The notes under the pieces: generated by a model | What the model was told of the DNA's origin: nothing | The model's database searches: none | What the model saw: only the letters and a program-made list of their open reading frames with translations | NCBI RefSeq assembly: GCF_025144335.1 | Contig: NZ_CP083539.1 | Coordinates: 2,047,501 to 2,111,500 of the forward strand | Direction: 5' to 3' | Length of the DNA stretch: 64,000 bases | Source: Jannaschia sp. W003 | GTDB lineage: Bacteria > Pseudomonadota > Alphaproteobacteria > Rhodobacterales > Rhodobacteraceae | Shown: piece by piece, positions 45,137 to 54,216 of the stretch | Layout of the letters: every line of letters starts with the position of its first letter | Numbering within the stretch: the stretch's first letter is position 1 | Made by a program: the position numbers and the translations under genes

Positions 45137-46460
45137 CGCCGCCGCGGCGGGCGGGGGGGCGCTCACGCACCGCCGCATCCTGCGGGTCGCCCTGCCGATC
45201 GTGCTGTCCAACGCCACCGTGCCGATCCTGGGCGCCGTGGACACCGGCGTGGTGGGGCAGCTCGGCGAGGCGGCGCCGATCGCCGCCGTGGGGGTGGGGG
45301 CGATCGTGCTCACCTCCGTCTACTGGGTGTTCGGCTTCCTGCGCATGGGCACCACGGGCCTCGCCGCCCAGGCGCTCGGGCGGGGCGAGACCGCCGAGAT
45401 GTCGGCGCTCCTCTCCCGCGCGCTGCTGATCGCCGCCGCCGCCGGCCTGCTGCTGATCGCGGGGCAGGCGGCGCTGTTCTGGGGCGCGTTCCGGGTCTCG
45501 CCCGCGACCGAGGAGGTCGAGGGCCTCGCACGGAGCTACATGCAGATCCGCATCTGGTCGGCGCCCGCCGCCATCGCGGTCTACGGGCTGACGGGCTGGC
45601 TCATCGCGCAGGAGCGGACCGTGGCCGTGCTGGCGATCCAGCTCGCCATGAACGGCGCCAACATCGTGCTGGACCTGTGGTTCGTGCTCGGCCTCGGCTG
45701 GGGCGTGGAGGGCGTGGCCGCGGCCACCTTCCTCGCCGAGTGGGGCGGGGCCGCGCTCGCCCTGTGGTTCTGCCGCGACGCCTTCCGCCACCCGGCCTGG
45801 CGCGACCCCGCGCGGGTGTTCGAGGGTCCGCGTCTGCGGCGGATGCTGGCCGTGAACACCGACATCATGATCCGCTCCGTGCTGCTGCAGGCCACCTTCA
45901 CCTCGTTCCTCCTGCGCGGTGGTGCGTTCGGCGACGTGACGCTGGCCGCCAACCAGGTGCTGCTGCAGTTCCTCTACATCACCGCCTACGCCCTCGACGG
46001 CTTCGCCTTCGCGGTGGAGGCGCTGGTCGGGCGCTACTTCGGCGCAGGCGACCGGGCGCGGCTGCGGCGTGCCGTGGCGATGTGCTTCGGCTGGGGTGCG
46101 GGCACGGTGGCGGTTCTCGCGCTTGCCTTCGCGGCCGGTGGCGGGGGCATCGTGGACCTCATGGCGACCGACCCGGCGGTGCGGGCCGAGGCGCGGGCGT
46201 ACCTGCCGTGGATGGTGGCGGCGCCCCTCGTCGGCGTGTGGTCGTGGATGTTCGACGGCGTGTTCATCGGCGCGACCCGCACCCGCGACATGCGCGACAT
46301 GATGGTCGTGTCGGCAGCCGTCTACCTCGCCGCGCTGCTGGTGCTCGTGCCGCCCTTCGGCAACCACGGCCTCTGGGCCGCGCTGATGATCTCCTTCGCC
46401 GCGCGCGGCATCACCCTCGGGGCCCGCTACCCTGCGCTGGAGCGGGCGGCGGGCACCTAG
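45129..46460 (+). CDS. MATE-family efflux transporter
   Basis: 443 residues, about twelve hydrophobic helices in two similar halves. The start LRVALPIVLSNATVPILGAV, then DTGVVGQLG, is the MATE signature, and the second half shows LAANQVLLQFLYITAYALDG. MATE proteins expel drugs or metabolites using Na+ or H+ gradients. Start GTG 45129 overlaps the thioesterase stop by eight bases; its TAG forms a shared CTAG with the convergent next gene. Substrate unknown. Confidence 0.92.
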   Translation: MTDAAAAGGGALTHRRILRVALPIVLSNATVPILGAVDTGVVGQLGEAAPIAAVGVGAIVLTSVYWVFGFLRMGTTGLAAQALGRGETAEMSALLSRALLIAAAAGLLLIAGQAALFWGAFRVSPATEEVEGLARSYMQIRIWSAPAAIAVYGLTGWLIAQERTVAVLAIQLAMNGANIVLDLWFVLGLGWGVEGVAAATFLAEWGGAALALWFCRDAFRHPAWRDPARVFEGPRLRRMLAVNTDIMIRSVLLQATFTSFLLRGGAFGDVTLAANQVLLQFLYITAYALDGFAFAVEALVGRYFGAGDRARLRRAVAMCFGWGAGTVAVLALAFAAGGGGIVDLMATDPAVRAEARAYLPWMVAAPLVGVWSWMFDGVFIGATRTRDMRDMMVVSAAVYLAALLVLVPPFGNHGLWAALMISFAARGITLGARYPALERAAGT

Positions 46461-47434
46461 CCCGCCTCGCGCACCGGCTCGGCGGGCGGCTCCTCGCCGG
46501 GCAGGGCGCGGCCCTCCTCGCACAGGCGCGCACGGGCATCCGCGAGGCGCCGGCGCGCGGGGGCGCTGTCGTGGCGGTCGGCCACGTAGCGCGCGAAGAG
46601 GCCTGTGAGCCAGGGCCGCCCGCGCCGGTCCAGCTTGCGCAGCATCCCCCCGAGCCAGGCCCGATCGCGTCGCCGCCCGCGCCAGAGCTGCGCGAAGCGC
46701 AGGGGCGTCAGCGCGCCAGACTCCGCGCCCGCCACGAGCCGGTCGAGGATGCCGATGGTCTCCAACCGCTGCCAGATCTCGGGGCCAGCATGGGTCGCGG
46801 GCAAGTGCATCACGTGAGGGCCGCGGAACAGGCTCGCGTGCATCGCGTCGAAGGTCTCGGTCGGGTCCGACACCACGTAGACGCGCTCGGCGCCGCCGAC
46901 GAGATCGGGTGCGTAGGCATAGCGCGGGCCCCATGCCAGCGCCCAGGCCGAGCGGAAGCGCCGCTCCCAGGGGGTGAGCGCGCGGTCCAGAGTGGCGAGG
47001 GGCTGCACCGCGAACACCGTGGCTCCGGGCGCGGCCACCGAATAGGCCGACGCCGCATACCCCTCGGCGCCGCCGCCCGCGAAGATCACCGTGTCGAACT
47101 CGTCGAAGAACCCCTCGTCGGTCAGCTCGTCGAACAGCGCCTCCAGCGCCGGGTCGCGGTACCAGGTCCGCCCGTCGGCGAGGATGGTGAGTGTGGCGTA
47201 GCCCCGCTTCGCCGCGAGTCGCGCTGTCCAAGGAGCGGGCTCGTCGCGCTCGCGCGCGGTCTCGAGCTCCTCGAAGCCGACCAGCAGCGTCGCGCCCCCG
47301 GGCCGGTGATGCGCCATGTGCCGGTCGCCCACGTCGCGCAGCCATCCGCCGTCCCGCGCCGTCTCGACGAGCCGCCGCATCAGCGGGTCCGTCGTCGTCC
47401 CGCCGCCGTCCGCGCCCGCGCTGTCCTCCGCCAT
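46457..47434 (-). CDS. Rhodobacterales protein related to PAPS-reductase-annotated proteins
   Basis: 325 residues, soluble. The blocks LLVGFEELETARERDEPAPW, GRTWYRDPALEALFDELTDE and DTVIFAGGGAEGYAASAYSV are those of a family often labelled phosphoadenosine phosphosulfate reductase in roseobacters, but I see no classical CxxC/ECGLH reductase motif. VFAGGGAEGYAASAYSVAAP, with Ser in GYAASA, recalls an alpha/beta-hydrolase-like turn. Function should be treated as unknown. It is divergent from two glycosyltransferase genes. ATG 47434. Confidence 0.6.
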   Translation of the reverse strand: MAEDSAGADGGGTTTDPLMRRLVETARDGGWLRDVGDRHMAHHRPGGATLLVGFEELETARERDEPAPWTARLAAKRGYATLTILADGRTWYRDPALEALFDELTDEGFFDEFDTVIFAGGGAEGYAASAYSVAAPGATVFAVQPLATLDRALTPWERRFRSAWALAWGPRYAYAPDLVGGAERVYVVSDPTETFDAMHASLFRGPHVMHLPATHAGPEIWQRLETIGILDRLVAGAESGALTPLRFAQLWRGRRRDRAWLGGMLRKLDRRGRPWLTGLFARYVADRHDSAPARRRLADARARLCEEGRALPGEEPPAEPVREAG

Positions 47435-47538
47435 GCCAACCTCCGATCCGGGTCACGCTGGTGACGCAATCGCCCCCGAGACTACCGATGATGGATGCAT
47501 GATTACACGCAATTCGGGCGGATTCCGGCGCCGATGCG

Positions 47539-47567
47539 TTGACGATCTGCCCCTGGCGCCGCGATAC
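47539..47567 (+). promoter_or_regulatory. Possible promoter of the glycosyltransferase pair
   Basis: TTGACG at 47539-47544 and CGATAC at 47562-47567, spacer 17 bp, lie about 50 bp before the first glycosyltransferase start in a 182-bp divergent gap of lower GC. Confidence 0.4.
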
Positions 47568-47616
47568 GCGCCACAATCGGAAGGGGCGGGCGCCATTGCC
47601 CGCGGAGGTGGAAACG

Positions 47617-48645
47617 GTGCGGATCCTGGCGCTCGGGTGCATGCGGGACGAATCGCCCTACGCGGTGGACTGGATCGCCCACCACCGCGCGCAGGGCGTA
47701 ACCGACTTCCTCGTATACACCAATGACTGCTCAGACGGCACCGAGGCGCTGCTCGACGCGCTCGCCCCCGCCAGGGTGGTCCATGTGCCGCAGGGCGCCG
47801 TGCGCGGCACCGAGCCTGCGCCCCAGTGGCGCGCAATGGCCGCCGCCTGGGACCACCCCCTGCGCACCGCCTGCGACTGGGCGATCCACCTCGACGTGGA
47901 CGAGTACGTCTGCCCTGTGGACGAGGGCGGCCTGCCCGCGCTGATCGCGGGGATGCCCGGCGCCGACGCGATCGCGTTGCCGTGGCGCCTTTTCGGATCG
48001 GCCGGGCGGATGACCGCAAGCGATGCGCCCGTCCCCGAGCGCTTCCGCCGCGCCGCGCCGCCGGCGGTCGCCTACCCGCTGCTCGCGAGCTTCTTCAAGA
48101 CGCTGTTCCAACTCGACGGGCCGTTCGAGTGCTTCGGCATTCACCGCCCCCGCCAGAGCGCGCCGCCCCGCTTCCACGACGCCTGCGGCACCGAGCGTCC
48201 CGATCTGGCGGCCGCGCCGGGGCGCATCGTGGACTGGACCGGCGGCCGCCCCCCGCAGGGCCGTCGCGCGCAGCTCAACCACTACTCGCTGCGTTCGGTC
48301 GAGGAGTTCCTGGTGAAGCGCGAGCGGGGCCTGCCCAACCGCGCCGCGAAGGCCGTGGACCTCACCTATTGGGTGGAGCGCAACTTCAACACCGTGGAGG
48401 ACCACGCGATGGACCCCCATCTGGCCGCCATGCACCGCGAGGCCGCGTCCTTGCGCGCGCTGCCCGGCGTGGCCGAGGCCGAGGCGCGAGGCCGCCGGTG
48501 GCACCGGGAGCGCGCCGCCGCGATCCTCGCCACCGAAGCGGGCGTGACGCTGGCCGGGCGCCTCCTGATGACGCGCACCAGCGCCGCGCCGCCCGCGCCG
48601 CAGACCCGGCGCCTACTCGAACTGCTGCGGGAGACCGCGCGATGA
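47617..48645 (+). CDS. Glycosyltransferase family 2-like protein (Glyco_tranf_2_4)
   Basis: 342 residues. CMRDESPYAVDWIAHHRAQG, FLVYTNDCSDGTEALLDAL and HLDVDEYVC follow the GT-A pattern of Glyco_tranf_2_4/GT92-like enzymes; the metal-binding DxD is Asp93-Val-Asp95. The C-terminal block AQLNHYSLRSVEEFLVKRER is also shared with the next protein. The start GTG 47617 (VRILALGC) has GGAGG eight bases upstream and is better than earlier in-frame codons. Sugar donor and acceptor are unknown; the gene overlaps the next one by ATGA. Confidence 0.82.
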   Translation: MRILALGCMRDESPYAVDWIAHHRAQGVTDFLVYTNDCSDGTEALLDALAPARVVHVPQGAVRGTEPAPQWRAMAAAWDHPLRTACDWAIHLDVDEYVCPVDEGGLPALIAGMPGADAIALPWRLFGSAGRMTASDAPVPERFRRAAPPAVAYPLLASFFKTLFQLDGPFECFGIHRPRQSAPPRFHDACGTERPDLAAAPGRIVDWTGGRPPQGRRAQLNHYSLRSVEEFLVKRERGLPNRAAKAVDLTYWVERNFNTVEDHAMDPHLAAMHREAASLRALPGVAEAEARGRRWHRERAAAILATEAGVTLAGRLLMTRTSAAPPAPQTRRLLELLRETAR

Positions 48646-50885
48646 CCGAGATCCTCCACCGCCGCATGGACGCGGCAATCGTGGGCGGCCAGCGCATCCT
48701 CGAGGCCGTGCGCCTAAGCGACGCCGGCGTACCGGGAGCGATCTGCATCGTGATGGCGCAGGGCGCCGACGCCCGCGCGCTGGGGCTGGAGGCGAGCGGC
48801 CTGCAGGGCGGCGTGGTGCGCACCGTCGGCGGCTGCCCGTTCGTCACCGGCATCGCCCCCGGCGGGGGACCGCTGCGCTGCGCAGCCGGCGACCTGGCCC
48901 TGGCCGATCCAGAACACGATCTCTTCGCAGGCACCGATGCGCTGATGGCCACGCGCAACGGCGAGGACGCCGAGGCCGTCGCGGATTGGCTGCGCTACCA
49001 CGCCGAACGCTTCGGCGCCGAAACCGCACTGATCCTCGACCGCCGCCGCCCCAACGAGCCGCCGCTGCAGGGGGCGCTGACGGGCCTCGCGGTCCCCGGC
49101 CTCGCCCGCGTCGTGGTGCTGGAGGCGGGCGGCCCCCTCGGCGCGGACGCCCCCTCGGAGCGGCACCCGATCCAGGCGCCCGACGCCCCCGGCAAGGACC
49201 GGATGGAGCGGCCCGCCGACGATCCGTGGACCGCGCCGCTCGCGCAGATCGGCGTTTACGAGGCGATGCGCTGGCGCTTCCTCGCCCGCGCCACCGCGGT
49301 CTGCTCGCTCGACTGCCACGACCTGCTGGCCCCCGGCGCGGCGCCCTTCGCGGCGGCGCGCGCGGCGGCGTCCGGCGTGGTGCCGCTGCTGGGGCGGCGC
49401 ATCTACCCCTGGCGCGTGCGCAAGGGTGAGCCCGCGCGCTTCGGCGACCACATCTGCGACCGCTTCGACGCCGAGGGCGGAAACCGCCGCTGGGCCTGCG
49501 TGCCTGCCCGCGTCGAGGCCACCGACGCCTGGCGCCTCGTGCGCGTTGGCGGGGCGGCGGCGGACCCGGCCGCTGCCCAGTTCTTCCTCCGCGCCATGGC
49601 CATGCGCGCTGAGACGCTGGACCTGCCGCTGGCCCCGAAGTCTTCGCTCACCCCCGACGACGGGCTGCTCGCCATGGCTGCCGAGGTCTGGGACCACAAG
49701 CCCGTCCTGCCCCCCGCCGCGCCCGAGACCCGCCCCGACGCTCTGCCCGCCGCCGCGCCGGGGCGCACCGCGATCGTCACCTGCATGAAGAACGAGGGGC
49801 CGTTCGTTCTGGAATGGCTCGCCCACCACCGCGCCATCGGGGTGGACGACTTCCTCGTCTACACCAACGACTGCACCGACGGCACCGACGCGCTGCTCGA
49901 CCTCCTCCAGTCCCACGGCATCGTCCAGCACCGTGCCAACCCGTTCCGCGAACCGGAGTACGAGGGCTTCAAGCCCCAGCACGCCGCGCTCGCCGCCGCC
50001 GAGCGCGAGGGCATCATGGACCGTGCCGGCTGGGCGGTCTGCATGGACGTGGACGAGTTCATCGACGTGCGCGTCGGAGCGGGCCACCTGCGCGACCTCT
50101 ACGCGGCCGTCGGCGACGCCAACATGATCTCGATGACCTGGCGCCTCTTCGGCAACGCCGACCTCGCCACCTACGATGAGGTCCCGACGCCCGCGCGCTT
50201 CACCCGCTGCGCGCCCGAGCTGATCCGCAAGCCGCACCAGGCGTGGGGCTTCAAGACGCTGTTCCGCAACATGGACATCTACCGCAAGATGGGCGTGCAC
50301 CGCCCCAAGGGCCTGCGCCCCGAACTGTGGGAGGAGATCCGCTGGGTCAACGGGTCGGGCCAGCCCATGCCCAAGGAGATGCTGCGCAACGGCTGGCGCT
50401 CCACGGTGGACACCTACGGCTACGACCTCGTGGCGCTGAACCACTACGCGGTGCGCGACGCCGAGAGCTTCCTCGTGAAGCGCGACCGGGGCCGCGTGAA
50501 CCACGTCGAGCGCGACCAGGGCCTCGGCTACTGGTTCCGCATGAACAACAACGCCGAGGAGAGTCGCTCTATGCTGCGCCACGTCCCCGCGCTGGAGCGC
50601 GAGATGGCGCGGCTGCTGGCCATGCCAGGCGTCGAGGCGCAGCACCGCGCCTGCGTCGAAGCGCACCGCGCGAAGATCGCTGCGCTGCGCGCCACGGAGG
50701 CCTTCGGGGCGTTCTACGGCGACATCACCGGCGCACGGATGCGGCGGCTCAGCCGGATACACGCGGCCTTCGGCGCCAACGTGTTCCTGGCCGGGCCGGA
50801 GGCGGTGCCCGACGACGTGGTGTTCGGCGAGCACGGCGAGGGGTTCTTCTTCACCTTAGAGGGGGTGGAGGAGACGGCGCACTAG
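48642..50885 (+). CDS. Two-domain glycosyltransferase: degenerate N-terminal GT plus active GT domain
   Basis: 747 residues. The C-terminal half (from about residue 376) is a full GT domain paralogous to the preceding protein: TCMKNEGPFVLEWLAHHRAI, VYTNDCTDGTDALL, Asp469-Val-Asp471 (CMDVDEFI), WRLFGNA and LNHYAVRDAESFLVKRDRGR. The N-terminal half keeps a faded copy of the same pattern: ATRNGEDAEAVADWLRYHAE (about 103-122), then an AVCSLDCHDLL segment where DxD has become DCHD (224-227). It thus looks like a catalytic GT fused to a pseudo-GT domain. ATG 48642 overlaps the previous stop. Confidence 0.8.
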   Translation: MTEILHRRMDAAIVGGQRILEAVRLSDAGVPGAICIVMAQGADARALGLEASGLQGGVVRTVGGCPFVTGIAPGGGPLRCAAGDLALADPEHDLFAGTDALMATRNGEDAEAVADWLRYHAERFGAETALILDRRRPNEPPLQGALTGLAVPGLARVVVLEAGGPLGADAPSERHPIQAPDAPGKDRMERPADDPWTAPLAQIGVYEAMRWRFLARATAVCSLDCHDLLAPGAAPFAAARAAASGVVPLLGRRIYPWRVRKGEPARFGDHICDRFDAEGGNRRWACVPARVEATDAWRLVRVGGAAADPAAAQFFLRAMAMRAETLDLPLAPKSSLTPDDGLLAMAAEVWDHKPVLPPAAPETRPDALPAAAPGRTAIVTCMKNEGPFVLEWLAHHRAIGVDDFLVYTNDCTDGTDALLDLLQSHGIVQHRANPFREPEYEGFKPQHAALAAAEREGIMDRAGWAVCMDVDEFIDVRVGAGHLRDLYAAVGDANMISMTWRLFGNADLATYDEVPTPARFTRCAPELIRKPHQAWGFKTLFRNMDIYRKMGVHRPKGLRPELWEEIRWVNGSGQPMPKEMLRNGWRSTVDTYGYDLVALNHYAVRDAESFLVKRDRGRVNHVERDQGLGYWFRMNNNAEESRSMLRHVPALEREMARLLAMPGVEAQHRACVEAHRAKIAALRATEAFGAFYGDITGARMRRLSRIHAAFGANVFLAGPEAVPDDVVFGEHGEGFFFTLEGVEETAH

Positions 50886-50893
50886 GGAAGGAC

Positions 50894-50943
50894 GGGGCAG
50901 GGGGGGCCTGCCCCCGGCGCTTCGCGCCTCCCCCGAGGTATTT
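50894..50943 (+). repeat. Intergenic double-hairpin element, copy 1
   Basis: Hairpin 1 (50894-50914) has stem GGGGCAGG/CCTGCCCC and a G5 loop; hairpin 2 (50916-50928) is GGCGC-TTC-GCGCC; then TCCCCCGAGGTATTT at 50929-50943. The same order of parts, with different stems but a nearly identical 15-base tail, recurs at 59413-59457. It lies between the glycosyltransferase pair and hisD and could act as a terminator. The rest of this 158-bp gap shows nothing else clear. Confidence 0.65.
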
Positions 50944-51043
50944 CGGGCAGGATGAGGAGGGCGCGCCACGGGGCGGCGTCCCGGCGCATTGAGGCCCGCG
51001 GGCGGCGCCGGTAAGGGGGCGCGACCCTCGCCGGAGCCGCGCC

Positions 51044-52345
51044 ATGCCCACCTTCCTCTCCACCGCCGACGCCGACTTCGAGCCCCGCTTCCAAGCGCTC
51101 CTTGGTGCCAAGCGCGAGGACGCGCCCGAGGTGGACGAGGCCGTCGCCGCCATCATCGCCGACGTGCGCGCGCGCGGCGACGCCGCCGTCTGCGCGATGA
51201 CCGAGCGCTTCGACCGTCTCGCCCTCACGCCGGCCACCATGCGCGTCACCGAAGCCGAGATCGACGCCGCCGTCGCCGCCGTGCCCGCGCCCGAGCGCGA
51301 GGCCCTCGAACTCGCCGCCGCCCGCATCCGCGCCTACCACGCCCGCCAGTTGCCCGAGGATGCCTCCTGGACCGACGAGGCCGGCGCCCGCCTCGGCTGG
51401 CGCTGGACGCCCGTGGACGCCGCCGGCCTCTACGTGCCCGGCGGGCTGGCCAGCTACCCGTCGTCGGTACTGATGAATGCCGTCCCCGCTCGCGCGGCCG
51501 GGGTGGGGCGGCTGGTGATGTGCGTGCCCTGCCCGGACGGGGTGCTGAACCCGCTGGTGCTGCTCGCCGCGCGCCTCGCCGGGGTGGACGAGGTGTATCG
51601 CATCGGAGGCGCGCAGGCCGTCGCGGCCATGGCCTACGGCACCGAGACAATCGCCCCCGTGGACGTCGTCACCGGCCCCGGCAACGCCTACGTGGCCGCC
51701 GCCAAGCGCCGCGTCTTCGGGCGCGTGGGCATCGACATGATCGCGGGGCCCTCCGAGATCCTCGTGATTGCCGATGCCGACAACGACCCCGACTGGATCG
51801 CCGTGGACCTCCTGAGTCAGGCCGAGCACGACGCGAGCGCCCAGTCGATCCTCGTGACCCCCGGCGCCGCCTTCGGGCGTGCCGTGGCCGAGGCCGTGGA
51901 GCGCCGGCTGGAGACGCTCGACCGCCGCGCCATCGCCGGCCCCTCGTGGCGCGACCACGGCGCTGTGATCGCCGTGCGCGACCTCGAGGAGGCCGCCACC
52001 GTCTCGGACCGCATCGCCCCCGAGCACCTGGAACTGTGCGTCGCCGACCCCGACGCGCTCGCCGCCCGCATCCGCCACGCCGGTGCGATCTTCCTCGGCC
52101 GCTGGACGCCCGAGGCCATCGGCGACTACGTGGGCGGCCCGAACCACGTGCTGCCCACGGCCCGTTCGGCGCGGTTCTCGTCGGGCCTGTCGGTGATGGA
52201 CTTCCTCAAGCGCACCACGCTGGCCGCCATGACCCCCGAATCCTTGCGCGCCATCGGCCCCGCCGCCGTGACCCTCGCCACCTCCGAGAGCCTGGAGGCC
52301 CATGCCCTGAGCGTACAGGCCCGCCTCGACCGCCTGAACCGCTGA
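51044..52345 (+). CDS. hisD: Histidinol dehydrogenase
   Basis: 433 residues. It oxidises L-histidinol to L-histidine with two NAD+, the last step of histidine synthesis. Diagnostic blocks are GLYVPGGLASYPSSVLMNA, then GPSEILVIADADNDPDWIAV, DLLSQAEHD, the catalytic Glu-His in PEHLEL, and GPNHVLPTARSARFSSGLS. ATG 51044 follows CCGGAG. In Rhodobacterales hisD normally heads a conserved run with UPF0262, a small phosphatase and infA; here another gene intervenes. Confidence 0.97.
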   Translation: MPTFLSTADADFEPRFQALLGAKREDAPEVDEAVAAIIADVRARGDAAVCAMTERFDRLALTPATMRVTEAEIDAAVAAVPAPEREALELAAARIRAYHARQLPEDASWTDEAGARLGWRWTPVDAAGLYVPGGLASYPSSVLMNAVPARAAGVGRLVMCVPCPDGVLNPLVLLAARLAGVDEVYRIGGAQAVAAMAYGTETIAPVDVVTGPGNAYVAAAKRRVFGRVGIDMIAGPSEILVIADADNDPDWIAVDLLSQAEHDASAQSILVTPGAAFGRAVAEAVERRLETLDRRAIAGPSWRDHGAVIAVRDLEEAATVSDRIAPEHLELCVADPDALAARIRHAGAIFLGRWTPEAIGDYVGGPNHVLPTARSARFSSGLSVMDFLKRTTLAAMTPESLRAIGPAAVTLATSESLEAHALSVQARLDRLNR

Positions 52346-52387
52346 GCGCGCCTTGGCCCCGCCGCGCCGCCGCCGTAAGCAGGCGTC

Positions 52388-53272
52388 ATGGCGCGCGGGC
52401 GGTCCCTTGAACTTTACTTCGTCGACGGCCTGCCCGACGGCTTGACCACGGCCGAGCTGTTCGGCTGGACCGGCCACGTGCTGCGCATCCCGCGCCTGCG
52501 CCTCGTCGACGGGCTGGCCCGGCGCGAGGCGGCGCACACCGGCGTGTACCTGCTGTGCGGCGAGGGCGAGGACGGCCCCGTCGCCTACATGGGCGAGGCC
52601 GAGAACGTGGCAAAGCGGATCCGCCAGCACGATGCCGCACGCGACTGGTGGGACGAGGCGGTGATCCTGACGACCTCGGCCGACCATCTCCACAAGGCGC
52701 ACGTGCGCTGGCTGGAGGCGGCCCTGCTGCAAAAGGCGCGCGAGGCGGGAAACGCGCGGTTGGAGAATGGCAACCAGCCGGGCACGCCGGGCCTGAGCGA
52801 GGCGGCGGTGGCGAACATGGAGGAGTACCTCGACAACGTCGGGGTGGTGCTTCCGGCACTCGGGATCGACCTGCTGCGGACGGGGCGGCGGGTGCACGAG
52901 AGGCAGCGCGAGATGCCGGAGCTCGGGGCCGTATTTCATCTCCGCACGCCGGCCCACGACGTAGAGGGACAGGCGCGCATGGAAGGGTCCGATTTCGTCG
53001 TGCTTGCGGGGTCGAAGCCGCGCGGGGCCTGGGCATCGAAGGCGGTGAAGAAGCATAATTATCAGGCCCTCTACGAGAAGCTCGTGTCCGAGGGCATCAT
53101 CGCGCAGAAGGAGGGCGCGGCGATCTTCGTCTCCGACTACGCCTTCTCCAGTCCATCCGCAGCCGCCGCGATCCTGAATGGCCGAGCCGCCAACGGCCGC
53201 ATCGACTGGCGCACCCCCGATGGCCGCACCTTCGCCGAGTGGGAAGCCGTACAACTCCAGGAGGCGCCATGA
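52388..53272 (+). CDS. GIY-YIG nuclease-family protein with DUF4357 domain
   Basis: 294 residues. HTGVYLLCGE, then VAYMGEAENVAKRIRQHDAA (residues about 63-82), is a GIY-YIG core with GVYLL/AYMGE replacing the literal GIY/YIG. The C-terminal SPSAAAAILNGRAANGRIDW followed by RTPDGRTFAEWE is DUF4357. Such two-domain proteins occur scattered, often near restriction or phage genes. Here it sits between hisD and UPF0262, which are normally adjacent, and its stop overlaps the UPF0262 start (ATGA). AT-richer patches occur (near 53055). Biological role unknown. Confidence 0.78.
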   Translation: MARGRSLELYFVDGLPDGLTTAELFGWTGHVLRIPRLRLVDGLARREAAHTGVYLLCGEGEDGPVAYMGEAENVAKRIRQHDAARDWWDEAVILTTSADHLHKAHVRWLEAALLQKAREAGNARLENGNQPGTPGLSEAAVANMEEYLDNVGVVLPALGIDLLRTGRRVHERQREMPELGAVFHLRTPAHDVEGQARMEGSDFVVLAGSKPRGAWASKAVKKHNYQALYEKLVSEGIIAQKEGAAIFVSDYAFSSPSAAAAILNGRAANGRIDWRTPDGRTFAEWEAVQLQEAP

Positions 53273-53739
53273 CCGCGCGCATCGCCCACATCGAGATCGA
53301 CGACGGCAACCTGCCGCCGCCCACGCCCGAGATCGAGCAGGAGCGCGCCGTCGCCGTGTTCGACCTGCTGGAGGACAACAGCTTCGCGCTCGCCCGCGAT
53401 GGCGCGCCCGAGGGGCCCTACGACCTGCACCTCGGCATCCGCGACCGCCGCCTCGTGATGGGCATCTCAGCACGCGCCGGCGAGGCGGGCGAGATCATCC
53501 TCTCGCTCGGGCCGTTCCGGCAGGTGGTCAAGGACTACTGGCAGATCTGCGCGGCCTACTTCGACGCCGTGAAGAAGCTGCCGCCGAGCCAGATCGAGGC
53601 GATCGACATGGCCCGGCGCGGCATCCACAACGAGGGAGCGCGCCTCCTGCAGGAGCGGCTCGAGGGCAAGGCCGAGGTCGACATCGACACCGCGCGGCGC
53701 CTCTTCACGCTTGTCTGCGTGCTCCACCACGGTGGCTGA
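53269..53739 (+). CDS. UPF0262 family protein
   Basis: 156 residues: IAHIEIDDGNLPPPTPEIEQ, ERAVAVFDLLEDNSFALARD, and the tail MARRGIHNEGARLLQERLEG match UPF0262, a conserved alphaproteobacterial family without known function. It is usually found between hisD and a small phosphatase gene; only the latter is adjacent here, with an eight-base overlap. The upstream GIY-YIG gene overlaps its ATG. Confidence 0.88.
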   Translation: MTARIAHIEIDDGNLPPPTPEIEQERAVAVFDLLEDNSFALARDGAPEGPYDLHLGIRDRRLVMGISARAGEAGEIILSLGPFRQVVKDYWQICAAYFDAVKKLPPSQIEAIDMARRGIHNEGARLLQERLEGKAEVDIDTARRLFTLVCVLHHGG

Positions 53740-54181
53740 GATCCCGCTTCCCACGTCGGTGCTGTTCTGCTGCGACCACAACGCGGTGCGCTCGCCTATG
53801 GCCGAAGGGCTGATGAAGCAGCTGCACGGGCACGACATCTACGTGCAGTCGGCCGGCGTGCGGAACGACCTCGAGATCGACGGCTTCGCCATCGCCGTGT
53901 GCGAGGAGGTGGGCGTGGAGCTGTCGCGCCACCGCGCGCGCTCCTTCGAGGAGATGCGCGCCTGGGGCGACGACCTGGAGCAGTTCGACCTGATCGTGGC
54001 GCTGAGCCCCGCCTCGCAGCGCATGGCGCAGGAGCTGGCGCGCCACGCCCACACGCCCGTCGAGTACTGGCCGATTATGGACCCCACCGGCCTCGGCGAG
54101 GGGCGCGAGGCCAAGCTGCGCGCCTACCGTGCCGCGCGCGACCAGATCGCGGACCGGATGCGCGCGCGGTTTCCCACATGA
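53732..54181 (+). CDS. Low-molecular-weight protein-tyrosine-phosphatase-like protein
   Basis: 149 residues. VLFCCDHNAVRSPMAEGLMK holds the CX5R phosphate loop (Cys14 to Arg20) of low-molecular-weight phosphatases; WPIMDPTG carries the general-acid Asp. The loop reads CDHNAVRS rather than the more common C-x-G-N-x-C-R-S, so substrate could be arsenate, phosphotyrosine or another phospho-residue. Start GTG 53732 overlaps UPF0262 by eight bases. Co-transcribed in a conserved cell-biology block ahead of infA. Confidence 0.83.
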   Translation: MAEIPLPTSVLFCCDHNAVRSPMAEGLMKQLHGHDIYVQSAGVRNDLEIDGFAIAVCEEVGVELSRHRARSFEEMRAWGDDLEQFDLIVALSPASQRMAQELARHAHTPVEYWPIMDPTGLGEGREAKLRAYRAARDQIADRMRARFPT

Positions 54182-54216
54182 GGGCGCGGGGCGGCGTGCC
54201 CCGCGCTCCCTTTGCC

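Noticed and set aside
46457..47434. A functional PAPS reductase pairing with the two sulfotransferase-like genes as a sulfur module
   Set aside because: The characteristic reductase cysteine motif is not visible and the genes are far apart, so the label is not supported.
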